Positions 9,262 through 17,229 of a stretch of DNA of 45,718 nt are shown here, one piece after another (the stretch's first letter is position 1; each line of letters begins with the position of its first letter). Below the pieces are notes generated by a model that saw only the letters and a list, made by a program, of their open reading frames with translations, was not told the DNA's origin and made no database searches. Origin of the DNA: DATDMG01 sp036518955 (GTDB lineage Bacteria; Actinomycetota; Actinomycetes; Actinomycetales; Kineosporiaceae); assembly GCA_036518955.1 (NCBI GenBank), contig DATDMG010000184.1, forward strand, positions 1 through 45,718, written 5' to 3'. Made by a program: the position numbers and the translations under genes.

Positions 9262-10365
9262 TCAGGGCGAGGTGAGGGGCAGCCGCAGCCGCAGTTGGTA
9301 TCCGCCGTTCGGCATCAGGCCCGCCTCGACGGTCCCACCCAACAACTGGGCCCGCTCCCGCAGACCGATCAGGCCGTGCCGCGCGCTGGGCAACGGCACC
9401 GAGGGCCGGGTGGGCGGAGTGTTGGTGATCGTGACCCCGATGGTGGTGGCGTCACGCCACAGCTCGATCGTCGCCCGGGCACCCGGCGCATGCTTCCGCA
9501 CATTGGTGAGCGCCTCCTGGACGGTCCGATAGATGGCCCGCTGCGTCGCTACGCTCACGTCGAGCGCCGTGTCTCCGACGAGTTGCGCCTCGATCCCGCT
9601 GCCGGTCACCAGACGTTGGAGGTCGGACAAGGTGGGCTGGGGAGTCAGTTCGGTGGGCTGGCTGCCGGAGGCTCGCAGGACCAACACCATCTGGCGCAAC
9701 TCCTCCAACGTGTTCACGCTCAACCGGCGGATCGTGCTGGCCGCCTGTGCGGTTTCGCCGGAGTCAGCGCTGACCTGCAGGGCTCCCGCCTGAACGGCGA
9801 TCAGACTCACCTGGTGCGAGACGACATCGTGCATCTCCCGGGCCAGCTGAGCGCGTTCCTTCGCCAGGATGGCCTGGGCGAGGAGCTCACGCTCGTGCTC
9901 CCGCGTCCGAAGGATCTCCTCCAGACGCTGGGAAAGGTCACGACGGGCCTGGACGAGCTGGCCGAGGATCGCCGGCGCAGCCGCCACCGTCGTGGCATAG
10001 GCGAAGCTCAGCAGGAAGTACGCCTTCGAGCTGAACTCCAGTTCGGACGGGCGCCAGGGCTGGATGGCGCAGATGCCCACGACGGCGGCGCAGGCGACCA
10101 CGAGCCGGCGATCCCGGGCACGCGCGGCGACTGTGTAGAGCGCGATGAGGCAGGCGTACGTGGCGGAATTCGCCACGAACGCGGGTAAGCTGGCGGCGAA
10201 GGCAACGCGAGGGAAGCGGCGCCTGGCCGCGACCGCGAGACAGGCGACCACGGCCGCCGTCATCGCGGGCGGATCACCGGGCTCCAGAAGGAAGTAGGCA
10301 TCCAGACCCGCGACGGCGAGGAGCAGGCCGTCGATCGCGATCCGGCGGACGGCGCGGATGTTCAC
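9262..10365 (-). CDS. Sensor histidine kinase (HisKA_3/NarL type), copy 2
   Basis: This 367-residue membrane sensor kinase has roughly 130 N-terminal residues of hydrophobic segments. The dimerisation/phospho-acceptor helix is LAREMHDVVSHQVSLIAVQ (His in the H-box). The ATPase domain follows: N-box EALTNVRKHAPGARAT and G-box SARHGLIGLRERAQLLGG. It is a clear paralogue of the kinase at 11194-12369, sharing the H-box, TIYRTVQEALTN-like and LRERAQLLGG stretches. Its ATG overlaps by 4 nt the stop of a response regulator that has lost its receiver. The kinase therefore appears intact but has no functional cognate regulator in its own operon; cross-talk to the neighbouring regulator is possible. 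Confidence 0.92.
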   Translation of the reverse strand: MNIRAVRRIAIDGLLLAVAGLDAYFLLEPGDPPAMTAAVVACLAVAARRRFPRVAFAASLPAFVANSATYACLIALYTVAARARDRRLVVACAAVVGICAIQPWRPSELEFSSKAYFLLSFAYATTVAAAPAILGQLVQARRDLSQRLEEILRTREHERELLAQAILAKERAQLAREMHDVVSHQVSLIAVQAGALQVSADSGETAQAASTIRRLSVNTLEELRQMVLVLRASGSQPTELTPQPTLSDLQRLVTGSGIEAQLVGDTALDVSVATQRAIYRTVQEALTNVRKHAPGARATIELWRDATTIGVTITNTPPTRPSVPLPSARHGLIGLRERAQLLGGTVEAGLMPNGGYQLRLRLPLTSP

Positions 10366-10673
10366 GATCTGCCAGCACGCCGGTCGTCAGCGCTGACCGC
10401 CTCGGTGCCGGCGGGTGAACCGTCGCCGGTACGCAGCAGCCCGGCTCGCTGCGCCAGCAGCGCTGCCTGAACGCGGTCGACCATGCGGAGCTTGCCCAGG
10501 ATCGCGCTGAGGCAGTCCTTCACGGTGGCGGGGGACAGCTTCACCTGTGCTCCGATGTCGCCGTCCGGCAGACCTTGTGCAATCAGGACTTGTGCAATCA
10601 GGAGTTGAACCAGGATCAGCTCGACGCCCGAGCGCGCCAGAGCCTCGTCGTCGACGATCACAGCTTTGATCAC
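10362..10673 (-). pseudogene. Response regulator with receiver deleted (NarL/LuxR remnant)
   Basis: The reading frame is open (103 residues, GTG start) but contains only the two ends of a NarL-type regulator. The first ~20 residues, MIKAVIVDDEALARSGVELI, are the receiver start with the acidic DDE. These are joined directly to IAQGLPDGDIGAQVKLSPAT and VKDCLSAILGKLRM, the recognition part of a LuxR helix-turn-helix. Compared with the intact paralogue (12373-13026), about 115 residues are missing, including the phospho-acceptor Asp, the switch Lys and the first HTH helix. Next to the junction lies a tandem 15-bp duplication encoding LIAQ twice. I infer a dead gene; a short DNA-binding peptide cannot be excluded because no stop interrupts it. 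Confidence 0.85.
10575..10604. repeat. Tandem 15-bp duplication at deletion junction
   Basis: Two adjacent copies of TTGTGCAATCAGGA(C/G) lie exactly where the receiver-coding part of the response regulator is missing. They encode LIAQV and LIAQG on the minus strand. This looks like a scar of slipped-strand or microhomology-mediated rearrangement. Confidence 0.85.
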
Positions 10674-10742
10674 TCTCGTCCGGCGCCTGGTTCGGATGAT
10701 GCCCGCGGCCCATCGCGGTTCTCCTCGAAAGCTGGGTGCGGC

Positions 10743-11036
10743 TCACCGTGCATGATGCACCTGATGCGAAAGGCGCGGCGCGGACGGTGACCGGTCGCTC
10801 GACGGAGGGCGTCCAGACCTGCGCCTCCCCCCTGCCGTGCACAACTTCAGGGCGAACCAGGTGAGGACGGCGGTGAGCGGGAGGGCGGCGGCGATGGACA
10901 GCAGCGGATGCACCGACCACAAGGTGCTCATGATCGCACCGTGGAGGACGACGATCCCGCAGAGAGCGGCTGCGGACAGAACGAGCCCCAGGGTCTTGCC
11001 CGCCGCCCCCAGGACACGACGCACCGTACCGACCAC
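10743..11036 (-). CDS. Small membrane protein, unknown function
   Basis: This 97-residue predicted protein has two hydrophobic stretches, approximately LGLVLSAAALCGIVVLHGAI and LLSIAAALPLTAVLTWFAL, then a basic, low-complexity C-terminus. It sits between the two two-component modules on the same strand, in the position where such systems often encode a membrane target or accessory protein. I do not recognise a family. The basic tail (residues ~68-97) is poorly constrained, so the true protein may be shorter or the frame partly decayed. Confidence 0.5.
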   Translation of the reverse strand: MVGTVRRVLGAAGKTLGLVLSAAALCGIVVLHGAIMSTLWSVHPLLSIAAALPLTAVLTWFALKLCTAGGRRRSGRPPSSDRSPSAPRLSHQVHHAR

Positions 11037-11193
11037 GCTCCAGCTCCTTCATCCGAACCGAGTCCGCGTGCGGGTGCGCCCACTCCAGGGGTACCGGGCC
11101 CGGCCTCACCTGGCACCCCGGACGTCATGGGGCCGGATACCGGCCTGACGACGTCCCCCGCGCTCCCATCGTGAAGGACAGGAGAATCCCTTC

Positions 11194-12369
11194 CTACCCG
11201 TCAGGTGGTGGGCACGTCCCCCCCATCCTGACGGAGTGGTCCTCCTCGGTCGCGACATAGGGCAGGGGGAGCCTCAGGTGCACCCGGTAGCCGTGGTCGG
11301 GCGTGCCACCGGCGGTCAGGGTTCCGCCGAGCAGTTGGGCCCGCTCGCGCAGCCCGACCAGCCCGTGTCGGGCGCTGGGCAGCAGCATCGGCGACTGCGT
11401 CGGTCGGGAGTTGGTGACGAGGACCGAGAGGCCGGTCTGGTCCTGGTCGAGGTGGATGGCCGCGGTAGCTCCCGGCGCGTGCTTGCGAATGTTGGTCAGG
11501 GCCTCCTGGACGGTACGATAGATGGCGCGTTGGTGCGCCGAGCTGACGTCGTGGGACAGGGTCCCGGTCAGCCGGGCGGGGAGGCCGCTGCCGGCCACCA
11601 GGCAGGGAAGAGCGTCGAGGGTGGGTTGCGGGGCGATCTCGGTCGGCGTGCTGCCGGAGGCGCGGAGCAGGGTGACCAGGTGCCGGAGCTCGTCGAGGGT
11701 CCTGACGCTGAGCTGGCGGATCGTGTCGGCGGCCTCGCGCGTCGCCGGACGCTCGGTGCTGACCAGCAGCGCACCGGCGTGGACGGCGATGAGGCTCACC
11801 TGGTGCGACACGACGTCATGCATCTCCCGGGCGAGCTGGGCCCGCTCGACGGCCAGGACGGTCTGGGCGAGGAGGCGGTCCTCCTGCTCACGCGCCGCGA
11901 TGATCTCCTGCAACCGCTCCGCGAGGTTCCGGCGAGCCAGCTGGAGCTGGCCGAGGAAGGCCGGCGCGGCGGCCAGGGCTGCTGAGAAGGCCGCATACCC
12001 GAGGAAGGTCCCGGACAGGACGAGGCCGGTGTCGTCCATCGGGGAGGGCGCGACGTCACAGATGACGACCGCGACGGCGCACCCTGCCAGGCGGCGTCGG
12101 TCACGCTCGAGAGCCCCGATAGTGTACAGAGCGATCAGGCTGGCGAAGTTCGCCGCGAGGAGCCACGCGGCAGGAAGCGTCAGAACGAAGACGGGATAGG
12201 GCCATCGACGCCGGACGACCAGCCCCAGGCAGCCGACGAACGCCACCCCCAGGTTGAACGCGTCAGGCTCCAGCGACGTGAACACGTCGATCGCCGCCAC
12301 AGCCACGAGACCCAGTTCGACGAGGTGCGGCAGAACCCGGTGACGCGTCCCGGTCACGGAACTCGTCAC
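11194..12369 (-). CDS. Sensor histidine kinase (HisKA_3/NarL type), copy 1
   Basis: This 391-residue sensor kinase has about six hydrophobic N-terminal segments, then the phospho-acceptor helix LAREMHDVVSHQVSLIAVH, the N-box EALTNIRKHAPGATAA and the ATP-lid region SARHGLVGLRERAQLLGG. It starts at GTG 12369, 3 nt after the stop of the response regulator gene, so regulator and kinase form an operon. Sequence similarity to the second kinase is high across the catalytic half and weaker in the sensor half. This indicates duplication followed by divergence of the input domain. The signal sensed is not evident. Confidence 0.93.
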   Translation of the reverse strand: MTSSVTGTRHRVLPHLVELGLVAVAAIDVFTSLEPDAFNLGVAFVGCLGLVVRRRWPYPVFVLTLPAAWLLAANFASLIALYTIGALERDRRRLAGCAVAVVICDVAPSPMDDTGLVLSGTFLGYAAFSAALAAAPAFLGQLQLARRNLAERLQEIIAAREQEDRLLAQTVLAVERAQLAREMHDVVSHQVSLIAVHAGALLVSTERPATREAADTIRQLSVRTLDELRHLVTLLRASGSTPTEIAPQPTLDALPCLVAGSGLPARLTGTLSHDVSSAHQRAIYRTVQEALTNIRKHAPGATAAIHLDQDQTGLSVLVTNSRPTQSPMLLPSARHGLVGLRERAQLLGGTLTAGGTPDHGYRVHLRLPLPYVATEEDHSVRMGGTCPPPDG

Positions 12370-12372
12370 CGG

Positions 12373-13026
12373 TCAGTCCCCCAGGTCGCGGAGCATCCCG
12401 GCGCTCTGGGCCAACAGCGCGGCCTGCACGCGGCTGCCCACCCTCAGCTTCGCCAGGATCGCGCTGACGTGGTCCTTGACAGTGCCGACGGACAGGTGCA
12501 TCCGCAGGCCGATGTCGGCGTTGGACAGGCCTTGGGCGATCAGGGCGAGGATGCTGCGCTCACGCTCAGTGAGGCGATCAATGCGTTGAGCGGCAACGGA
12601 GTTCGGGCTCTGCCCGAGGTACCCCTCGACCACCAGGCTCGTCACCTTGGGGGAGAGCACGGTTCCTCCAGCGGCCAGCGTGCGCACCAGTTGAGCCAGC
12701 TGTGCGGGGCTGGTGTCCTTGAGGATGAACCCGCGGGCTCCGCGGCGCAGTGCGGTGGCGACGTACTCGTCGGCATCAAAAGTCGTCAGCATCGCCACCG
12801 CCGGCGGCTCGGGCAGGTCCTGGATGCGCCCGAGGATGGTCAGGCCGTCGACGTCCGGCATCCGGATGTCGAGCAGCACCACGTCCGGCTGGTGCACGGC
12901 GAGCTGATGCATCGCGTCGGCGCCGCTCACGGCAGCCACGACGTCGATGTCCTGGGCCGCCCCCAAGATCATCTGAAACCCGGAGCGCACCAACGCCTCG
13001 TCGTCGACGACCATCACCCTGATCAC
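12373..13026 (-). CDS. Response regulator, NarL/FixJ (LuxR HTH) family
   Basis: This 217-residue regulator consists of a receiver and a LuxR-type helix-turn-helix. The receiver has the acidic pair in VMVVDDEALVRSGF, the phospho-acceptor Asp in VVLLDIRMPDVDGL, and the switch Lys in FILKDTSPAQL. The HTH is LTERERSILALIAQGLSNAD followed by VKDHVSAILAKLRV. I chose GTG at 13026 because the receiver fold begins immediately and a purine-rich GGAGGTGAGG lies upstream; the frame is open to 13422 but that part has no homology. It precedes its kinase by 3 nt and is the intact counterpart of the deleted regulator at 10362-10673. Confidence 0.93.
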   Translation of the reverse strand: MIRVMVVDDEALVRSGFQMILGAAQDIDVVAAVSGADAMHQLAVHQPDVVLLDIRMPDVDGLTILGRIQDLPEPPAVAMLTTFDADEYVATALRRGARGFILKDTSPAQLAQLVRTLAAGGTVLSPKVTSLVVEGYLGQSPNSVAAQRIDRLTERERSILALIAQGLSNADIGLRMHLSVGTVKDHVSAILAKLRVGSRVQAALLAQSAGMLRDLGD

Positions 13027-13443
13027 GTCTGCCCCCGCCTCACCTCCGCGCGGCTCCGCCGTCGCCGTAGCCGCCTGTTCGTCCGGTAGGTCTGCGCGAC
13101 GCACCTGCTGCCCCCACGGGTGACCGACCGGCCATGCGGGCCCGGACATGGGTGTTGCCGCTGCTGACACTACGCCGGATCGTTCCCTGGAGTCACGGCC
13201 CGCCACTGCGGACGCCCCCCGTCGGGGCCACGGGTCGACACCGGGTGGATCAGATGTCCACGGACCGCCACCGGGTGAGTGCCGCGTCGTGCCGCGCGTC
13301 CTGGCCACCTCGTGGCAACCTCGTGGCGTCAGCCGGGGGCATTCGCCGGAGCCCACCCTCGGCTGTGCCGTCGTGGGCCGAGAACCACCACGGGCTCCGT
13401 AGACCCACACACACGACACCATCGATCAACACAGGAGGGGCTC
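13027..13443. other. Divergent intergenic region
   Basis: These 417 nt separate the minus-strand two-component operon from the plus-strand cysteine hydrolase. Open frames here are GC-driven and have no recognisable homology. A strong ribosome binding site (AGGAGG) for the hydrolase occurs at its right edge near 13433. No convincing operator was seen. Confidence 0.5.
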
Positions 13444-13995
13444 ATGGCGCGTGGCCTGCTCGTCATCGACATCCAGCGCGACTACTTCCCGGGTGGGGCG
13501 TTCCCGCTCGTCGGGCCGGAGGAGGCTGCGGAGGTCGCCCGGGCCCTGCTCGACGGGTTCCGGGACGGCGGCGAGCCGGTGGTTCACCTGCGGCACGTCT
13601 GGGACTCCCCCGACGCTCCGTTCATGCGCCCCGGGACGCCGGGGGTCGAGATCCACCCGCTCGTCGCCCCGGCGACCGGGGAACGGGTCATCGACAAGGC
13701 CAACCCGAACGGCTTTCTGGGTACGAACCTTGCCGAGGTTCTGCACGGACAGGGGATCGACCACCTCTGCGTGGTCGGGATGATGACGAGTATGTGCGTC
13801 GACGCCACGGTTCGGGCTGCGTCAGATCTCGGGTTCACGGTCACCGTGGTGCACGACGGGTGTGCGGCGCCGGACCTGGAGTTCGGCGAGACCGCCGTGC
13901 CGGCCGCCATGGTGCAGGGGGCGTTCATGGCGGCGCTCGCGGATGGCTACGCCACCGTCGTCAGTGGCCGGGAGCTGCTGGCCGCGACCGGCTGA
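13444..13995 (+). CDS. Isochorismatase-family cysteine hydrolase
   Basis: This 183-residue alpha/beta hydrolase-like enzyme has the Asp-Lys-Cys triad of the family: Asp9 in LLVIDIQRDYF, Lys85 in RVIDKANPNGF and Cys118 in MMTSMCVDATVRA. The length is typical of small members such as nicotinamidase-like or YcaC/RutB-like amidases. It starts at ATG 13444 behind an AGGAGGGG ribosome binding site; an in-frame extension to 13279 has no homology. No pathway neighbours indicate the substrate. The next gene, a methyltransferase, begins 29 nt downstream and may be cotranscribed. Confidence 0.93.
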   Translation: MARGLLVIDIQRDYFPGGAFPLVGPEEAAEVARALLDGFRDGGEPVVHLRHVWDSPDAPFMRPGTPGVEIHPLVAPATGERVIDKANPNGFLGTNLAEVLHGQGIDHLCVVGMMTSMCVDATVRAASDLGFTVTVVHDGCAAPDLEFGETAVPAAMVQGAFMAALADGYATVVSGRELLAATG

Positions 13996-14024
13996 GGCGA
14001 GCCCCTTCGACTAGGGTGGCCGAC

Positions 14025-14888
14025 ATGCCCACCCATCATTCGGAGCCAGGGCACCCCTCTGACCCGGAGCCACACCGGTACCGCCAGGTGGCCGAGTCCT
14101 TCGGCGGCGACGCGGAGCGCTACGACCGCACTCGGCCGCCCTACCCGGATGCCCTGGTGGAGCGGATCATGGCGACCAGTCCCGGACGTGACGTCCTCGA
14201 CGTCGGGGTCGGCACCGGGATCGAGGCCCGGCAGTTCCAGGCCACCGGCTGCACAGTGCTCGGCGTCGACCCGGACCCGCGGATGGCCGAGGTCGCCCGA
14301 CGTCGCGGGGTTCCGGTGGAGGTCGCCACGTTCGAGACCTGGGATCCGGCCGGGCGGGACTTCGACATCGTTGTCGCGGGGACGGCCTGGCATTGGGTGG
14401 ATCCGGTCGCCGGGGCGGCCAAGGCCGCCCAGGTGCTGAGACCCGGCGGCAGGCTGGCGCCCTTCCATCACGTGTGCCAGGCCCCGCCTGAGGTGGCCGA
14501 GGCTCTCGCCGAGGCCTACCGGAGGGTGGCCCCCGATTCGCCGATCGCCCTTGAAGGCGGGTCCTTCCAGCAGGTGCTCCAGGCCTACGAGCAGCTCTTC
14601 GTGACGGTCGCCGACGGGATCCGGCAGACGGCCCGGTTCGGCGAACCGGAGCAGTGGCGTTTCGACTGGGAACGCACCTACACCCGCCAGGAGTGGCTCG
14701 ACCAGCTACCCACCCATGGAGCCCTGACCCAGCTCGCGCCGGAGGAGCTGGCACAGGTGCTCGACGGCGTCGGCGCCGCGATCGACGCCGCCGGAGGCAG
14801 CTTCACCATGCCGTACACCACCGTGGCCGTCACCGCGGCGCGCGTCGTCGACGACAGCTCAAGGGACATAGACGACAGCTCAAGGTAG
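14025..14888 (+). CDS. SAM-dependent class I methyltransferase
   Basis: This 287-residue protein has a Rossmann-like SAM-binding core. Motif I is VLDVGVGTGIEARQF, motif II is VLGVDPDPRMAEVARRRG with the acidic ribose-binding Asp, motif III-IV region DIVVAGTAWHWVDPVAGAAK, and LRPGGRLAPFHH follows. The N-terminal SFGGDAERYDRTRPPYPDAL is typical of the UbiE/COQ5-like small-molecule methyltransferases (type 11). The start ATG 14025 is followed by a polar leader. The extreme C-terminus DDSSRDIDDSSR is encoded by an imperfect tandem duplication and looks like a recently added tail. The substrate is unknown. Confidence 0.9.
   Translation: MPTHHSEPGHPSDPEPHRYRQVAESFGGDAERYDRTRPPYPDALVERIMATSPGRDVLDVGVGTGIEARQFQATGCTVLGVDPDPRMAEVARRRGVPVEVATFETWDPAGRDFDIVVAGTAWHWVDPVAGAAKAAQVLRPGGRLAPFHHVCQAPPEVAEALAEAYRRVAPDSPIALEGGSFQQVLQAYEQLFVTVADGIRQTARFGEPEQWRFDWERTYTRQEWLDQLPTHGALTQLAPEELAQVLDGVGAAIDAAGGSFTMPYTTVAVTAARVVDDSSRDIDDSSR
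14850..14885. repeat. Short direct repeat at methyltransferase C-terminus
   Basis: Two copies of GACGACAGCTCAAGG (14850-14864 and 14871-14885) with a 21-nt period encode DDSSRDI/DDSSR immediately before the stop codon. This is probably replication slippage that lengthened the protein by seven residues. Confidence 0.8.
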
Positions 14889-15027
14889 GAGCGGCCAGCC
14901 GGCGACGGGTCGGCGCGCAGCGTGGCCCGCGCCCCGGCCCGCGCACCACCGACCGCCACCTGTCGGAGGCGGACGGAGCGGCCACGGCGTGTGCCGTGCG
15001 ACGTGCCGGGGGGCGGGGTCGCGATCG

Positions 15028-15231
15028 TCAGATGGGGCGGACGTTCGCCGCCTGCGGGCCCTTCTGGCCCTGGGTGACCTCGAACTCCACCCGCTGGTTC
15101 TCCTCCAACGAGCGGTACCCGTCGGCCTGGATCGAGGAGAAGTGGACGAAGACATCGGCGGTGCCGCCGTCGGGAGTGATGAACCCGAAACCCTTCTCGC
15201 CGTTGAACCACTTCACGGTGCCCTGTGCCAT
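15028..15231 (-). CDS. cspA: Cold-shock protein (CspA family)
   Basis: This 67-residue single-domain cold-shock protein is an OB-fold RNA/ssDNA chaperone. RNP1 (KGFGFITPD) and RNP2 (DVFVHFSSI) are intact, in the order MAQGTVKWFNGEKGFGFI, DVFVHFSSIQADGYRSL, VEFEVTQGQKGPQAANV. The length is exactly that of the family. The frame is open well upstream, but ATG 15231 is the conserved start. It is divergent from a DEAD-box RNA helicase across 485 nt, and both families are commonly cold-induced and act on structured mRNA. Confidence 0.97.
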   Translation of the reverse strand: MAQGTVKWFNGEKGFGFITPDGGTADVFVHFSSIQADGYRSLEENQRVEFEVTQGQKGPQAANVRPI

Positions 15232-15716
15232 GGATGTGCTCCTGAATCGCGTCGTCACAGGTGCCGACCAGCACCTGCGAGGCTGCCGCTGTGCATGCCA
15301 GTAAAGAGCCCGCGACCCGGGCTGCACCTTGCAGAGGCACGGGCTCAGGACCATCGAGAACGAACTGCGGCGACCGCCGGGCCGAATACTCGACCAGACG
15401 TCGACGACGCACGAAATCACACTGCAACCGTCGTTGACCCTATCACGTGCGATCGACGCCCGAACGACCCACCCGCCCCGCGCGGCGGATCCGACCGCGG
15501 GCACAGCCACGAGCGCCGACCGGCGCCCGATGCCGAACGGCCGCGCCGCGCTCGCCTGCTACGGTGAGACCGGGCGAGCATCCTGCTCCGCCCGAGGTGG
15601 GGCGTCCGGCGCCCACCAGGTCGCTCTTCGAGGTGTGTTCATCGCGGCAACGGGCTCCGCCCGGTGCCCGGGCCCACGGATTCTTGCGGCCCCCTACCAG
15701 CGATGGAGTCCCTCAC
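15232..15716. other. Long divergent leader region between cspA and DEAD-box helicase
   Basis: These 485 nt carry no credible gene. On the plus strand a -10-like TACGGT at 15560-15565 would start a transcript with a ~145-nt GC-rich leader before the helicase ATG. On the minus strand the cold-shock gene would have its own leader. Long structured 5' leaders are a known feature of cold-shock and DEAD-box genes; that these leaders are regulatory here is an inference. Confidence 0.45.
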
Positions 15717-17225
15717 ATGACGCAGCCGTCCCTGGCTGGCAACCGCACGACCTCGCGTCGTCGGCGCAGGCCCGATCCTGGCCCCTCGCGTCGCCGTGGC
15801 CGCGGCACCGCGGCGACCGGAGCACCCGCCGTCCGGCCGGGACGGGCGACCACGCCGCCGTCCGCGCCGACCGCCTTGGAGGCCGCGCTCGCCCAGGCCC
15901 TCGCCGCCGGGGCTCCCCGCGCGGTCTCGTTCGCCGAACTCGGCGTCCCGCCGCTGCTCGTGGAGGCGCTGCGTCGGCGCGGGCTCGTCGAGCCCTTCGC
16001 CATCCAGGCACGTACCCTCCCCGACGCCCTGGCGGGCCGCGACGTCCTCGGCCGTGCCGCCACGGGCAGCGGCAAGACACTCGCCTTCGGGCTGCCCCTC
16101 CTGGCCCGGCTCGGCGGCCATGGGGCGCACCGGGCCGGACGCAAGGGCGTGGACTCGGCGACCCACCAGCCGGCGCGGGTACCGGGCGCGCCGCGGGCGT
16201 TGGTCCTCGTGCCCTCCCGTGAGCTCGCGCTGCAGGTGACGGCGAACCTGTCGCCCCTGGCCGCCACCCTCGGCCTGCGCGTCAGCACGGTCGTCGGCGG
16301 CACCGGCTACGCCCGCCAGACCCAGGCCCTGGCCGCAGGCGTCGACCTGCTGGTGGCGACGCCGGGCCGGCTCGTCGACCTCATCGAACGCCAGGTCTGC
16401 CGGCTGGACGCGGTCGAGGTCACCGTGCTCGACGAGGCCGACTACATGGCCGACCTCGGCTTCCTCCCCGTGGTCACGCGACTCCTGGCGCTGACGCCGC
16501 CGGGCGGCCAGCGCCTGCTGTTCTCCGCGACGCTGGACGGCGGCGTCGCCGCCCTGGTGGAGAGATTCCTCGACCGTCCCGCCGTCCACGCGGTCGCCCC
16601 CGCCACGGCCACCGTCACCGCCATGACGCACCGCGTGTTCCTCCTCGACCGCGAGCACAAGGTGCAGATCGCAGCGGAGATCGCTGCGCGCCCCGCCCGC
16701 ACCCTGTTCTTCGTGCGCACCAAGCACGGCGCCGCCCGCCTCGCGAAGCAGCTGGGGCGCACAGGGGTGGACGCCGCGGCGTTGCACGGCAACCTGGCGC
16801 AGAACGCCCGGCAAGGCGTCATGGCGGCGTTCGTCGAGGGCCGCACGCGGGTGCTGGTCGCCACGGACGTCGCGGCACGAGGCCTGCACGTGGACGACGT
16901 CGACCTGGTGGTCCACTACGACCCGCCGGCGGATCCCAAGGACTACCTGCACCGCTCCGGCCGGACGGCGCGCGCCGGCAGCGAGGGGACCGTCATCACC
17001 TTCGTGCACCCCGACCAGATCGACGACGTCCGCAAGCTCCATCAGGATGCCGCCGTGGACCCGCGCGTCGAGAAGGTGGCACCCGGACATCACGAGGTCC
17101 GGCTGGTCGCCTCCTCCGGTCGGCCGGTCCGGGTCGCACCGCGCCCCGTCCGGACGCCGCCCGGCCCGGCCGGCCCGCCCGGCCGCTCCGGCGGACGTCG
17201 CTCCCGCCGCCGCGACGATCAGTGA
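15717..17225 (+). CDS. DEAD-box ATP-dependent RNA helicase
   Basis: This 502-residue DEAD-box helicase unwinds RNA duplexes in ribosome assembly or mRNA turnover. Motifs run in order: Q-region FAELGVPPLLVEALRRRG with PFAIQARTLP, Walker A ATGSGKT, Ia PSRELALQ, Ib TPGRLVDL, Walker B DEADYMADLGF, III SAT, V VATDVAARGLHVDDVD and VI HRSGRTARAG. The first ~50 residues are basic (MTQPSLAGNRTTSRRRRRPD) and the C-terminus is a proline/arginine/glycine-rich tail, both typical of RNA-binding extensions in actinobacteria. I chose ATG 15717 because it precedes the basic arm. It ends 4 nt from the end of the convergent rph gene. Confidence 0.96.
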   Translation: MTQPSLAGNRTTSRRRRRPDPGPSRRRGRGTAATGAPAVRPGRATTPPSAPTALEAALAQALAAGAPRAVSFAELGVPPLLVEALRRRGLVEPFAIQARTLPDALAGRDVLGRAATGSGKTLAFGLPLLARLGGHGAHRAGRKGVDSATHQPARVPGAPRALVLVPSRELALQVTANLSPLAATLGLRVSTVVGGTGYARQTQALAAGVDLLVATPGRLVDLIERQVCRLDAVEVTVLDEADYMADLGFLPVVTRLLALTPPGGQRLLFSATLDGGVAALVERFLDRPAVHAVAPATATVTAMTHRVFLLDREHKVQIAAEIAARPARTLFFVRTKHGAARLAKQLGRTGVDAAALHGNLAQNARQGVMAAFVEGRTRVLVATDVAARGLHVDDVDLVVHYDPPADPKDYLHRSGRTARAGSEGTVITFVHPDQIDDVRKLHQDAAVDPRVEKVAPGHHEVRLVASSGRPVRVAPRPVRTPPGPAGPPGRSGGRRSRRRDDQ

Positions 17226-17229
17226 TCAG

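Noticed and set aside
10362..10673. Genuine single-domain LuxR/GerE-type regulator
   Set aside because: The first HTH helix is missing and the N-terminus is a receiver fragment, so a deletion derivative is more likely than a natural small regulator.
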